DNA of 64,000 bases from GCA-2746795 sp963747345 (GCA_963747345.1 CAVVFA010000001.1:496001-560000); one strand, 5' to 3'. Shown: positions 7,344 to 18,293, numbered from the stretch's first letter. Notes: a model not told the origin generated them from the sequence alone. Numbers and translations are program-made.

Positions 7344-9700
7344 TTATTCCAATATTTCTAGTTTGGCGAAACTGGCTGCCAGCCGCTTAATGCCCACTTC
7401 AGAGAAGGCGACGCTGACTTCTTCGTCGTTGCCGGTGACTTTGCTTTCAATAATAATGCCGTTGCCGAATTTGGCGTGGTTCACTTTTTGGCCGGTTTTA
7501 TATTTTGGGCCAGCGGGGGCGGCACGTTCTGATTCTTCGTGACGATTATCTACATATTTTGGTTTGGGTAGTGGTTTGGATGCTGGTTCAGACCAGGATG
7601 TCTGTTTTTTATAGGGGGATTGACTGCTGCCGGATGGTTTTGAGGATGATGAAAGGCTGGATGACGACCAACTTGATTGCTTCGTAGAAGCCGATTGCTT
7701 CTTAGTAGAAGACCATGATGGTGTGGATTGATCCCAACTGCTGGCACGGGCTTTGCTTTCCTGGCGGCGACCTTTTGGTTTGCTGCCGATGGTTAGTTCT
7801 TCGGGGATATCCATGAGGAAGCGGGAGGGCGTGGTGGCTTCGGTCATGCCGTAGAAGGTGCGCCGGAAGGCGTGGGAAAGATAGAGGCGGTCTTGGGCGC
7901 GGGTAATGCCGACGTAAAACAGGCGGCGCTCTTCGGCCAGTTCTTCGGCATCTTCCAGGCTGCGGCTGTGGGGCAACATGCCTTCTTCCAGCCCCGTGAT
8001 GAAGACGACGGGGTATTCCAGCCCTTTGGCGGCGTGCAGGGTTAGCAGGGTGGTGGAGTTGGGTGTTTCTTCCAGGTTGTCGGTTTCAGAGACGAGGGCG
8101 ACTTGTTCCAGGAAATCGCTGAGGGTCATATTGGCGTTGGCACCAGCGGCGACGTTGCGTAATTCCATGACGTTGTCCCAGCGGTCGCGGCCTTCGTCGG
8201 TGCCATCATCGATAAATTCGCGGTAGTGGGTTTGCTCCAGGATGACATCAAATAGATCGCCGACGGTGCTGCCTTCGCTAACGGTCATCCAGGCATAAAG
8301 CATCTCTCCGAAGTTTTGCTAGCGCATTGAGGGCGCGGCCACGGAAGGGGTGTTGCACTTCGGGGTTGGTAGAGAGTTCGATGACGGCGTCGGCGGGCTG
8401 CCAATGGTTGGCGGTGGCCCAGACTTGCAGGTCTTGCAAGGTTTTGGCGCCGATACCTCTAGTCGGCACATTGATGACGCGGTTGAAGCTGATGGCATCG
8501 GCCGAGTTATGAACCAGTCGCAAATAGGCGATCATGTCTTTGACTTCGCGCCGTTTGTAGAATTGGGTGGCACCGACGAGACGGTAGGGCATGTTGGCGC
8601 GCACGAAGGCTTCTTCGAGGACGCGGGATTGGGCGTTGGTGCGGTACATGACGGCGATGTCGCCGGGGGAGTAGCCATCGAGCAGGAGGCTTTGCAGGGT
8701 GGAGATGACGATGTCGCCTTCTTCTTGATCGTTGTAGGCTTCGCCGATGACGATGAGTTCGCCGCCTTGCGCGTTCGGTGAAGAGTTCTTTGTGGGTGCG
8801 GTTTTGGTTGTGCTGGATGACGGCTTTGGCGGCGTCGAGGATGGTTTGGGTGGAGCGGTAGTTTTGTTCTAGCAGGACGACTTGGGCGGTGGGATATGCT
8901 TCCTGGAAGCGTTGGATGTTGCGAAAGTCGGCGCCGCGCCATTTGTAAATGGATTGGTCGCTGTCGCCCACGGCGAAGACGTTGTCGTGGGCGGCGGAGA
9001 GGCGTTGGATGAGGGCGTATTGGGTGGTGTTGGTGTCCTGGAATTCGTCAACGAGGATATGTTGGTATTTTTCCTGGTAGGTTTGCAGGATGTCGGGACG
9101 TTCGTCGAAGAGGAGGACGGTGTTCATCATCAGGTCGTCGAAGTCCATGGCGTTGTTGGCCTGGAGGGTGAGTTGGTATTGCTCGTAGACGCGGCGGGTG
9201 ATTTCGGCGATGTAGGTGGTGGCGGTGTAGAGGTCGGGGGTGATGAGTTCGTTTTTGGCACTGCTGATGCCGTTGAGCAGTTTGGCTGGCGGGAATTTTT
9301 TGTCGTCGATGTTGAGTTCTTTGAGCACTTGTTTGATGACTTGCAGTTGGTCGGCGGTGTCGAAGATGACGAAGTCGCGTTGGTAGTGGAGGAGGGCGTC
9401 GGTTTCGCGGCGCAGGATGCGGGCGCAGATGGAGTGGAAGGTGCCCATGGTGAGGCCGCGCGGATAGGCATCGAGTTGTTTTTCGATGCGGTGGTTCATT
9501 TCTTTGGCCGCTTTGTTGGTGAAGGTGACGGCGAGGATGTTCCAGGGTGCTACGTTCATTTCGCGCATGAGGTAGATGATGCGGTTGGTGAGGACACGGG
9601 TTTTACCACTGCCGGGACCTGCTAAGATGAGGACGGGACCTGGTGGGGCGGTAACGGCCGTTTTCTGTTGTATATTGAGTCCGTTGAGATAATCTGTCAT
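7344..9700 (-). CDS. pcrA: PcrA/UvrD-type DNA helicase (frameshifted)
   Basis: Superfamily 1A 3'-5' DNA helicase for repair and removal of proteins from DNA. Visible motifs in order: Q-motif LNIQQKTAV, motif I AGPGSGKTRVL, Ia TFTNKAAKEM, II VDEFQDTN, III GDSDQSIYKWRGA, IV QNYRST, then VMYRTNAQSR, LTLHAAKGLEYPVVF and VGITRAQDRLYLSHA. The C-terminus has a Ser-rich linker and the small PcrA tail domain (GQKVNHAKFGNGIII). Start taken at MTDYLNGLN (9700). A TACAAT box lies 6 nt upstream with no ribosome binding site. Two one-base skips are needed, near 8770 and near 8300, probably sequencing insertions. Confidence 0.9.
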
Positions 9701-9742
9701 GGGGGTATTGTAACTCAGCGCCCTGTATGCGTCATCCCAAAA

Positions 9743-9796
9743 TGGAGATTGGAGATTAGAGATTGATCCTGCCTCAATCTCCAATCTCCAATCTCT
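9743..9796. repeat. GGAGATTGGAGATT inverted repeat
   Basis: Arms made of GGAGATT units and their complement AATCTCC face each other across a short loop, with T and A runs outside. It lies between trxB and pcrA and could end transcription. Related copies lie at 19161-19200, 27154-27207 and 45801-45862. Confidence 0.75.
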
Positions 9797-9798
9797 TT

Positions 9799-11036
9799 TT
9801 AGACGGTTTTTAGATATTCTCGAATAGCCAGCGCCGCAGACGCACCTTCTCCAGCGGCGCTGGCGACTTGTTTGGTGCTGCCCGCGCGGACATCACCAGC
9901 GGCAAAGATGCCGGGGGTGCTGGTGGCGAGGAGTGGGGGTTCAGAACGGCCGTTTTGCCAGCGTTCATCATGTCCTAATTCATGACCCGTCAGAATAAAG
10001 CCCCAGCGGTCGAGCAGAATATTGGCGTTAGCCAGGAATGCGGTGTTAGGCGTTTGGCCGATAAAAATGAAGGCACCGTCGGCTGCAAATTGGCTTGTTT
10101 CCCCTGTCTGGTTGTTCTTCAGGTTAAGCGTCGAAAGTTTCGATTCTGCCCCTTGAATCCGATTACTTCAGTGTGCCAGCGCACTTCGATTTTGGGATCA
10201 GCAAAGACGTTGTCCTGGATGATCTGGCTGGCGGTGAAGGCATCTGCCACGAGTGAGGATGGTGACTTTGTCGGCAAATTTGGTGAGAAGCAGGCTCTCT
10301 TCGACGGCGCTGTTGCCACCGCCGATGACGGCGACATGTTTACCTTTATAGAAGGGACCATCGCAGGTGGCGCAGAAAGTGGATGCCAGCACCCAGATAC
10401 TCGCTTTCACCAGGTACGTCCAGTTTTTTGTAGCGACTGCCGGTGGTGATGAGCAAGGCGCGAGCGCTGTATTCGCTGCCATCGCTGGTGTGGACGCAGT
10501 GGTAATTATCGTGGCTGTGGAGGTGGACAACATCTTGGGCTTGCAGCAATTCGACACCGAAGCGTTCGGCTTGTTGGCGCAAGCGGCTGGCGAAGTCGAT
10601 ACCAGCAATGCCTTCGGGGAAGCCGGGCATGTTGTCGAGCTTTTCGGTGCCTGCGGCTTGTCCGCCGATGGCGGCTCTTTCGATGATGAGGGTATCTATG
10701 CCTTCTCGTGCGGTGTAAACGGCCGTTGTCAATCCTGCCGGGCCGCCGCCCACAATGATGAGGTCATAATGGCTGCGACTGGCACTGGTTTTGAGGCCAA
10801 GTTTAACGGCAAGTTCAGCATTGCTCGGTTCTGTGAGATGGGAACCATCTTCAAAGACAAGGGTGGGAATGATGCGTTTGCCACCGTTGGTTTCGATGAC
10901 GAACTGCTCTGCTTGCAGGATCTTGTTCGATATCGACCCAGTTATAGGGAATCTGGTGTTCGCCGAGGAATTGTTTGCTGCGGCGGCAGTCGGGGCACCA
11001 ATGGGCACCGTAGAGGGTGATGGTCGGTTGAGTCAT
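9799..11036 (-). CDS. trxB: Glutaredoxin-thioredoxin reductase fusion (frameshifted)
   Basis: The N-terminal 80 residues are a glutaredoxin-like domain with active site CPDC and the end PTLVFEDGSHLTEPS. The rest is a flavin thioredoxin reductase: FAD site GGGPAGLTTAVYTA, redox motif CATCDG and NADPH site IGGGNSAVEE. The tail (EYLKTV) stops at 9799. The fused glutaredoxin may be the immediate electron acceptor, serving cytoplasmic thiol reduction. The frame must be corrected near 10935, 10385, 10240 (one extra base each) and 10135 (one base missing in an A run). Because the motifs are intact, these are likely sequencing errors. A separate paralogue of the N-terminal domain lies at 18856-19146. 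Confidence 0.85.
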
Positions 11037-11144
11037 GACGTTTCCGTTTAATGATGGATTTGGGTTGCACTGTCTGAATGGATGGGGTTGTTGTCGGGTT
11101 TCTTACGGGTTTGACGATTATTGGGGCGGTTTTGTTATGGGGAT

Positions 11145-11207
11145 AACGGCCGTTTCTGTTGTGAGTTGAGTCCGTTGAGATAATCTGTCATGAGGGTATT
11201 GTTTCTC
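11145..11207 (-). pseudogene. Duplicated 5' end of pcrA
   Basis: This stretch matches 9653-9715 at nearly 90 percent: the palindrome, then the codons for MTDYLNGLN, the start codon and the TATTGT-type box upstream. Similarity stops on both sides. It lies upstream of trxB in non-coding DNA and is a remnant, not a gene. The rest of 11037-11266 shows nothing else. Confidence 0.7.
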
Positions 11208-11266
11208 GGGGAGCGGGGTAAGTCGCCCCAAATTGTGAAGAGCGTCTGGTCAAATTCAATGGTTTA

Positions 11267-12203
11267 TTAGGTTTGGCGGTGGAGGAACCAGGTGAGGGTG
11301 AGGATGACGATGGCGGCACCGATGAACTGCCAGATGGAGGTGAGCCGTTCATTGAGCAGCAGGGCGGCGAAAACCAGGGCGCTTACCAAGCGGATCGCCA
11401 TCATGCTGCTCACAAGCGGCGCTCCCAACCGTTGAATGGAGCGAATCTGCCCCAGGTTGGCGCCCAATAAGATGCCAAAGCAAATGAAGCCAAAGACGAG
11501 CCAATCCATCGGCCCAAGGGTGGCCCAACTGTGCCAATCTTCGCCAAGAAGGAGGCTGGCGAGGAAGGCGAAGCTAAAGAGCGAGATGAGGTGGACGATG
11601 AGTAAACCTTCGCCGCTGGCTTTGGGGTTGGCATATGCGCCGGGTGAGGATCATGTACAGGGCGAGTGACAGAGTGCTGGCGAGGGCGAGGCTGATGCCC
11701 AAGAGATCGTTTCGGGTAACGGCCGTTTCCATTCCCACTTCACTCAAACTGCCACTCAGCACCAACAGCACGCCCACCAAACTAATTGCCAGCGCCCGAA
11801 ACAAATAGCGCGGCAGCTTCTCGTGCAAAAACACGCGGCTGAGTATGGCCACCAGGAACGGTGTCATCAGGTAAATGAGCTGGGCATAGATTGCCAGCGT
11901 GTAGCGCGTTGCCAACAAATTGGAGACGCCGCGCACCACCACCATTAAAGCAAACAGCCATACAATGGGTAAACGAAAAATGCCCCTATCGATACGCCGC
12001 CAAAAGAGGAGGCTTGCGACGATGAGAACAATAAAGTTGGCCGCAGCCAGTAGTGCCATACTGGGTACCCCAGCGACTGTTTGCATATAACGCAAGGTAA
12101 CAGGGTAAGCGCCCCAGCCCATTTGCGCCGCTAGTGCCATAAACAGCCATGACCAGGTAGTAGAAAGTGTGTCGGGATTCTTTGATGTCTTGATTTGAGC
12201 CAT
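11267..12203 (-). CDS. EamA/DMT-family transporter (frameshifted)
   Basis: An inner-membrane protein of about 310 residues with ten predicted transmembrane helices in two similar halves, the layout of drug/metabolite transporters of the EamA family. The first half begins MGWGAYPVTLRYM and contains the proline-bearing helix ending LIYLMTPFLVAILS. The second half contains PMDWLVFGFICFGILLGANL and ends AAIVILTLTWFLHR. The substrate cannot be told; relatives export amino acids or nucleosides. One base must be skipped near 11640 after MILTRR. The iterated palindrome codes for TAV at METAVTRND. A promoter lies directly upstream, without a ribosome binding site. Confidence 0.75.
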
Positions 12204-12212
12204 AAGGACTTT

Positions 12213-12241
12213 ACAATATTAGATGATTCGGGTTTTGTCGA
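12213..12241 (-). promoter_or_regulatory. Promoter of the EamA gene, leaderless type
   Basis: Minus strand: TCGACA, a 17-bp spacer and TATTGT, ending 9 nt before the ATG at 12203. No Shine-Dalgarno sequence is visible. Confidence 0.5.
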
Positions 12242-12280
12242 ATTGGACTCACTTCAAGAAGAAGAAAAAGCGAGGAATTC

Positions 12281-12640
12281 ATGGAGAAAGTAAATCTGGG
12301 ACAGAAATTTGGCTTGTTTGATGCGTTATGGTCGCCCAAGATTGTCGGTGAATTAAACGGGCAGCATGTGAAGCTGGCAAAACTGCAAGGGGAATTTGTG
12401 TGGCATCACCACGATGAAGAGGACGAATTGTTTTTGGTGGTAAAGGGACAGATGATTATGAAACTGAGGGATGGTGATATTGAGTTGAATGAAGGGGAGT
12501 TCCTGATTGTGCCGCGTGGCGTGGCGCATAAACCGGTCGCGTCGGAAGAAGCACATGTGCTTCTATTTGAGCCGCAAGGGACATTGAATACGGGCAATAC
12601 GCAAGGGGCATTGACGGTTGCTGAATTGGATGAGATTTGA
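12281..12640 (+). CDS. Cupin-domain protein
   Basis: A single-domain cupin of 119 residues, the usual length for the small cupin 2 family. Cupin motif 1 is visible as WHHHDEEDELFLVVKG, which supplies His, His and Glu metal ligands. Motif 2 is GEFLIVPRGVAHKP with the fourth His. It should be a cytoplasmic metal-binding beta barrel. Related proteins include isomerases and dioxygenases, and many have no known reaction. The start has GAGGAATTC upstream. It is transcribed away from the EamA gene and is followed by tRNA-Glu, so it stands alone. Confidence 0.85.
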   Translation: MEKVNLGQKFGLFDALWSPKIVGELNGQHVKLAKLQGEFVWHHHDEEDELFLVVKGQMIMKLRDGDIELNEGEFLIVPRGVAHKPVASEEAHVLLFEPQGTLNTGNTQGALTVAELDEI

Positions 12641-12650
12641 GCGCGATAGG

Positions 12651-12679
12651 TTGACAGGGTAACGGCCGTTTGTTAGAAT
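12651..12679 (+). promoter_or_regulatory. tRNA-Glu promoter with iterated palindrome in the spacer
   Basis: Consensus-like TTGACA, a 17-bp spacer and TAGAAT. The palindrome AACGGCCGTT (12661-12670) fills the middle of the spacer. The predicted start is near 12686, eight bases before the tRNA. Confidence 0.8.
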
Positions 12680-12693
12680 CTCTCCTGCTCTTA

Positions 12694-12766
12694 GCCCTGT
12701 TCGTCTAGCGGCCCAGGACGTGGCCCTCTCAAGGCCAAAACACGAGTTCGAGTCTCGTACGGGGCA
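12694..12766 (+). tRNA. tRNA-Glu (CTC)
   Basis: A 73-nt tRNA. The acceptor stem GCCCTGT pairs with ACGGGGC (one G-U pair). The D arm contains TCGTCTAGCGGCCCAGGACG, and the anticodon stem TGGCC/GGCCA holds the loop CTCTCAA, anticodon CTC. The T arm ACGAG-TTCGAGT-CTCGT is regular. The discriminator is A, and CCA is not encoded. Confidence 0.95.
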
Positions 12767-12775
12767 TGATTTTTG

Positions 12776-12807
12776 AAAGCTCACTCAATTAAAGGGTGAG
12801 CTTTTTT
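12776..12807. terminator. Terminator shared by tRNA-Glu and the opposing gene
   Basis: Stem AAAGCTCAC/GTGAGCTTT followed by TTTT on the plus strand. On the minus strand it overlaps the last codons of the gene at 12785-12988. Confidence 0.85.
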
Positions 12808-12988
12808 GTTGCTCAATGACCACTTTCTTGGTGCCTTCCGTCCAGTGGGGGAGTTTAATGACAGGACGAGGCACATCAGACTTTTTGCCTTCAATGTACC
12901 ATTGGCCGTTTGCTTTTAAGACTTTGCCGCTTTTGAGGTCTCTGTCGTTTATCATGCGGATTAGCATGTTGTATTCGGTGTTTGTCAT
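12785..12988 (-). CDS. Small hypothetical protein, 67 residues
   Basis: Start chosen at 12988 (MTNTEYNMLIRMIND) because GAGGAA lies just upstream on the coding strand. The protein is short, basic and probably soluble. It has a helix at the start, then KSGKVLKANGQWYIEGKK and a Pro-rich stretch ending in EGTKKVVIEQQK. It has no Cys and no membrane segment. The layout is reminiscent of small DNA- or ribosome-associated proteins, but I do not recognise a family. It converges on tRNA-Glu and shares its terminator. Confidence 0.6.
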   Translation of the reverse strand: MTNTEYNMLIRMINDRDLKSGKVLKANGQWYIEGKKSDVPRPVIKLPHWTEGTKKVVIEQQKSSPFN

Positions 12989-13116
12989 GTTTCCTCTACT
13001 CAAATAATGGTAGCCAGCTATTTTTGTTTATTGTAGGTAATGTTGATTTGTTTTGACATGGGCGCGGCGTGAATTTTTGAACTAGGATTGAGCCCGTTTT
13101 TTTGCTATCATGTGGC

Positions 13117-13989
13117 ATGGACTTTAATCCCCGGCAAATACATTTAGATGATTCACAAATCACGGAAAAAGATGCGCCCTATCCCCCCGTTTATCTGGTG
13201 TCTGGCAATATTGGGGCATTAGCGGAACACGCATTACGGACTGTGCTGCCCCAGTTTCAGGATGTTCAGGTGCCCCTGGTGAAACGGCCGCGTGTGCAAA
13301 CCCCCAAACAAGTGGCGTCTATTGTGGCACAAGCAGTAAAAACACAAGGTGTCATTTTGCATACCCTGGTTGACAACGATCTGCGTTTGCTGATGAATAA
13401 ATCGGCCGCAGAACAAGGGGTATTGGTGATTGATCTCATTGGGCCGCTGCTGGAATATTTTATGGGCGTATTGGGGCAGGAGCCGATGGGGAAACCAGGT
13501 CTCTACCGGTACAAGAATCAAGAGTATTTTGACCGCATTGATGCCATTGAGTTTACGTTGGCTCATGATGACGGTAAAAATCATGAAAGTTGGTCACAAG
13601 CGGAAATTGTGCTGACGGGACCTTCGCGTTTGGGGAAAACACCGCTGGGTATTTATCTATCTATTTTAGGATGGAAGGTGGCAAACATCCCCATTGTGCC
13701 TGGCATTACACCACGCCCCGAGTTGTTTGCTCTGGATCGGCGGCGAGTGATTGGGCTGACGATTAAGGAAGGGGAATTGTTGACGTTTCGCCAGCACCGG
13801 CAGGATAGTTTGGGGGCGGGCAACAAGTCTGATTATGCTGACTTGACGAAGTTGTATGAGGAACTGGAAGAAGCACGCCAGATTTGCCGCAAAGGGCGCT
13901 TTAAGATGATTGATGTCTCGAATAAACCGATTGAAACGACGGCCGCTCAGGTGATAACGGCCGTTACCCGTCAACTTAAATCAGGTTAA
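13117..13989 (+). CDS. ppsR: PEP synthase regulatory protein (bifunctional kinase/pyrophosphorylase, DUF299)
   Basis: Members of this family inactivate phosphoenolpyruvate synthase or pyruvate phosphate dikinase with ADP and reactivate it with phosphate. The family signature is visible: the N-terminal PPVYLVSGNIGALAEH, the P-loop LTGPSRLGKTPLGIYLS at about residues 165-182, then KVANIPIVPGITPRPELF and the C-terminal helix with ARQICRKGRFKMIDVSNKPIE. The length, 290 residues, fits the family. ATG at 13117 is preferred; an upstream in-frame TTG at 13102 is possible. The target enzyme is not in this window. The final residues include one TAV from the iterated palindrome. Confidence 0.9.
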   Translation: MDFNPRQIHLDDSQITEKDAPYPPVYLVSGNIGALAEHALRTVLPQFQDVQVPLVKRPRVQTPKQVASIVAQAVKTQGVILHTLVDNDLRLLMNKSAAEQGVLVIDLIGPLLEYFMGVLGQEPMGKPGLYRYKNQEYFDRIDAIEFTLAHDDGKNHESWSQAEIVLTGPSRLGKTPLGIYLSILGWKVANIPIVPGITPRPELFALDRRRVIGLTIKEGELLTFRQHRQDSLGAGNKSDYADLTKLYEELEEARQICRKGRFKMIDVSNKPIETTAAQVITAVTRQLKSG

Positions 13990-14114
13990 TCCCAGCCGCC
14001 GCTCCGTAAGAAATAAGTCCCAATAAGTACCCATTCGCTATGCTAATATACCTGTGTGCTTATAAAATGCACCTCGCTTTTGTGTACAATGTGGGGAAGG
14101 TATTGAAGCACATC

Positions 14115-16341
14115 ATGGAACTAAACTTTATTGCATATGCTGCGCTGGTATTATTATCAGCCATCACATCATTTTCACTGGGTATTGTCGCGTGGAGAAA
14201 TCAGCTTAATCGTTTACCCAATGCCCTCTTTGCCTGGCTCATGTTCAGTGTGGGTTTGTGGGCAGCTACGGTTTTTCTGGAACATATAGTTTCCTCATTT
14301 TCTGACAAAGCGTTTATCTCGAAATTTGTTTATATCGGTATCGTGTGTACTGTGGCGACCTGGTTTCTGTTTTCCTTGGCTTATACGGGTCGCGCCCACA
14401 CCATCACCCGGCGAACCCTCATCTTGTTGTCAATAGAGCCAATCCTGCTGTTTTTACTCTTGTGGACAAACCCGGCGCATCAATTCATTTTGACAAGCCT
14501 TGCTTTGGACAGCAGCGGCAGTTTCCCAATTTTGATAGCTGAGTATGGGCCGGGGTTTTGGATCCATGCCACTTATTCCTATCTGCTGCTCCTTACTGGT
14601 ACGGTGCTATTGATTCAATACGCTGCGCAAACGCCTGAAATTTATCGTAAACAAGCGACTGTGTTGGTTGTCAGTATGTTGGTTCCCTGGATTCTGAATG
14701 CGTTATACCTGCTGGGTGTAACACGCTATGGCTTGACAGCGGCTGGCTTCACCGTGGCTGGTATGGGCATTGCCTGGGGGTTGCTGCGCTTACAGTTTTT
14801 GGATGTGGTGCCGACGGCGAGAACGGCCGTTTTCAACAGCTTACATGATGTGGTGATGACCATTGATGACCAGAACCGTATCGTCGATCTAAATCCGGCG
14901 GCAGAACGACTCATCGGCTGTACCCAATCAGAAGCTATCGGCCAAAGAATCGAAAAAATATTTGCCTTCCAGCCGGAAATAGTGGCAGAATATGGACACG
15001 TTTCAGACGTTCACACAGAACTTGCGTTTACCAATAATGCTTCTCCAGAATATTATGATTTGCGGATTTCGCCTGTCTACAATCGACGGCAGCATATCGT
15101 GGCACGGGTTGTGGTGATTCGGGATATTACTGCCCAAAAATTGGCTGAAAATGCAGAACGGGAAGAGCGTCAGTTGGCAGAAGCCCTCAGAGATGTTGCC
15201 GTCGCCTTAACCAGCACGTTAGACCCCAACGAAGTTTTTTCACGCATTTTGGCGAATGTAGAACAAGTGATGCCGCATGATTCAGCCAATATTATGCTCA
15301 ATGAAGGCGGGGTGGCTTCCATTGTCGATGTGCGTGGATTCCGCAATGGGAGAGATAGTAAAAAGCTCTTTCATCAACGGTATGTGGTGGCTGAAATAGA
15401 AACATTACGCCGCATGACTGAAACGCGACAGCCTATTGTATTGCCTGATGTTCATGATTTCCCGATGTGGCACGTCAATGAAAATCAACAATGGATCCGG
15501 TCATTTATTGGGGTGCCAATTTTGCAAGACGATGAGGTGATTGGGTTTATCAATTTAGATAGCGCCACGCCCAACGCCTTTCAACCGAAACATGGACGCC
15601 GCTTGCAAGCCTTTGCGGAGCAGGTAGCCGTCGCTTTGAAGAATGCGCGGTTATATCACGACCCTGGAAGAGCGAAACCAGGAACTAGATGCCTACGCCT
15701 ATACGATTGCCCATGACCTCAATTCGCCATTGGCTCTGATTCAAGGGTATGCTGGTCTGATTGACCAATTAGCGTTGCCAGAACCGGGCCACGATTATCT
15801 GCAAAAGATTATCGATACCTCAAATCGAATGGCGGAAATGATTGACCAACTGTTGTTATTGACAAAACTAAGGGATGTGGAGACAACGGCCGTTTCCGTT
15901 GACCTATATCCGCTCATCCTCGCTGCAAAAGCTCGCTTTGAAAATGAAATCCAGCACAAAAACATCCAGATAAATATACAGCAAGAGTGGCCGCTAGTTT
16001 TCGGGCAGCCTATTTTGATTGAAGAAGTTTTTGCCAATCTCATCGGCAACGCCATCAAATATAGGGGGCATGACAATGCGTCTCCCGCCATTACCATTCG
16101 TGGTGAACAAGTGGGTGAACAAGTGCGCGTGATGGTTGAAGACAATGGCTTGGGCATCAGGCTGGAAAACCAGGAGAGCCTGTTTGAGATGTTTACGCGC
16201 TTCCACAAAGAAGAAGCCAGCGGGACGGGGCTAGGGTTAACGATTGTGCAGCGCATTGTCCGTAAATTGGGCGGTGAAGTCGGCGTGGAAAGCAGCATCG
16301 GACAAGGCAGCACCTTCTGGTTTACGCTGCCGATTGGTTGA
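14115..16341 (+). CDS. 7TM-PAS-GAF sensor histidine kinase (frameshifted)
   Basis: A membrane sensor that should autophosphorylate on His. Residues 1-235 contain seven hydrophobic helices of the histidine-kinase 7TM type. Next come a PAS domain (DVVMTIDDQNRIVDLNPAAERLIG), a GAF domain (TSTLDPNEVFSRILANV to FIGVPILQDDEVIGFIN), and the dimerisation helix with phospho-acceptor HDLNSPL. The ATPase domain has EVFANLIGNAIKY, VEDNGLGI and SGTGLGLTIVQRIVRKLGG. One base must be skipped near 15660, in NARLYTTLEERNQ. An alternative upstream start at 14040 would add 25 residues. No response regulator lies next to it. A hairpin with a T run follows at 16442. Confidence 0.85.
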
Positions 16342-16441
16342 ATGAGAGGTTTCAGCAATTCTCATTCTGGCCGCTTCGTCTGGGGATGAATCCCCAGACT
16401 GGTACAAAAAAGTGCTGAAGCAGGTTAATGGCGGCTTTAGC

Positions 16442-16464
16442 AACGTGCTTCAGCACGTTTTTTA
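16442..16464 (+). terminator. Terminator-like hairpin AACGTGCT/AGCACGTT
   Basis: Palindromic stem followed by six T, 100 bases after the histidine kinase. Nearly the same hairpin occurs at 36110-36132, so it also belongs to a dispersed family. The remaining sequence to 16651 holds GC-rich palindromic repeat DNA and one AACGGCCGTT. Confidence 0.6.
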
Positions 16465-16651
16465 TCTCAGCCGCCGGTTTCAACCGGTGGCGGTAGGGCA
16501 AATTCGTTTAGATTGAGAATTGCTGGAGATGTTTTGAGTAAAACGACGATGTGGGGGATAATGGGAGATAGGAGTTAAGCGGTTGCATGAAAACGGCCGT
16601 TAGTGTCACTGGCAAAGTCTAAAAATTGACAACCGTGACACGAACCAAACT

Positions 16652-18293
16652 ATGACCTCAGTTCCCCAAGATTCTGCCATCGACCACCAACGATACCGCA
16701 CCATCCTCCTTTTTTTTGCGCGGGTAATCCTCCACTTCATCTGGTGGGATCTTATTTTTGCTCGAATTCCCATCATTGGCCCGCAAGCCCGCCTGACACG
16801 CCCCAGACGGTATCGCATGTTGGCTCGTCGTTTTCGGGGGCTGGCTTTGGCGATGGGCGGCGTGATGATCAAATTGGGCCAATTCCTCAGCGCCCGCGTC
16901 GATGTGCTTCCCCAAGAAATCACCGATGAACTGAAAGGACTGCAAGACGAAGTGCCGCCAGAGCCACCGGCGCGTATCTTCGCCGTTTTGAATGAAGATT
17001 TAGGCGACCTGTCTCTGCGGTTTTCCGATATTGAGCAGCAACCCTTAGCGGCGGCTTCCCTGGGACAAGCGCATCGTGCCTGGCTGCTGCCAGAAGATGA
17101 ATCGGCAGAACGACGGGGCGCCCGTGGTTGTTAAAATCCGTCGCCCCGGTATTGAAAATCTGGTCACCACCGACTTGGCGGCCTTGCGTATCGTCTCCCA
17201 TTGGTTTATGCGCTATCCGCCCATCCGCAAACGCGCCGATGTGCCTGCCCTCATGGAAGAGTTCGCCGAGACGATGGAAGAGGAACTCGACTATTTGTCT
17301 GAGGCGGACAATGCCGAACGGTTTGCTGCCATGTACGCCAACAGCCCTAACGTCTACATTCCGCGCATTTACCGCGAACATTCCAATGAGCGTGTTATTG
17401 TGCTGGAAGATGTGACTGCTATCAAAATTGTCGATATGTCGAGCATGGAAGCGGCCGGCATTGACCCAAAAGAAGTCGCCAGTGTGATGCTGGAAACGTA
17501 TTTTGGACAGATATTCAAAGAGGGTTTCTTCCACGCTGACCCCCATCCAGGCAATTTGTTTGTGCGCCCTTATCCTGATGAGTTGTGGAATCGGGAGGTG
17601 AATGAGAAACGGCCGTTTTGGCTCATTTTTGTCGACTTTGGCATGGTCGGACGTGTGCCGGAGTTGATGGGCGAAAACTTGCGTAAACTGCTGGTCAGCG
17701 TGTCCACGCGAGATTCGCGGGCGTTGACAGATGCGTATCAGGATTTAGGTTTCTTTTTGCCCGATGCTGATCTGGATCGCATCACAGAAGTGCAAACGAT
17801 TTTGCTAGACCGCATCTGGGGGCGAAAACTACTCGATCTAGCCCAGCCAGACCCGCGTGAAATGCAGGAACTGAGCCGTGAATTCCGAGACTTGCTTTAC
17901 GATTTCCCCTTCCAGGTGCCGCAAGATTTCATCTATTTGGGACGTGCCATTGGCATGATCTCCGGTCTGGTGTCACAGCTAAACCCGGAAATCAATCCCT
18001 GGTATTATCTGGAAAAATTTGGGCGTGAGCTGATTAGTGAGCAGCCTATTGGGGAGATTAGTTGGCAAACGGCCGTTGAAGCCATTCGCCCCTATCTGGA
18101 AACGCCGAACCAGGTGCTGCGGGTGCTCAAGATGCTGGAAAGTGGACGGCTGAAAGTGCAAACCGTGAGTGATAAAGAAAGCAACCGCCGTCTGGAAAAA
18201 CGGCTCAATCAGCTTAGTCTCAGCATTTTGGGCGCGGCTGGCATTCTCTCTACCACCTTGCTGTATCTCAATCGCAAAGATAAAAAGAAATAA
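16652..18293 (+). CDS. AarF/ABC1/UbiB-family atypical kinase (frameshifted)
   Basis: A membrane-associated ATP-binding protein of the UbiB family, whose members support quinone synthesis or lipid transport. The family-specific motif KLGQFLSAR lies near residue 75. Further on are the Ala-rich loop AAASLGQAH, the lysine in VVVKIRRPG, the catalytic segment HADPHPGNLF and the metal-binding VDFGMVG. The C-terminus has one hydrophobic helix (ILGAAGILSTTLLYL), expected for membrane docking. One base must be skipped near 17115, in a GGGG run. With that, the length of about 546 residues fits the family. A TTGACA box lies too close to the ATG to be a normal -35 element. Confidence 0.9.

Noticed and set aside
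8882..9625. Long plus-strand ORF of 247 codons opposite pcrA
   Set aside because: Its product is a monotonous Val/Gly/Glu/Asp string, the typical shadow of a GC-skewed helicase gene on the other strand, which has all conserved motifs.
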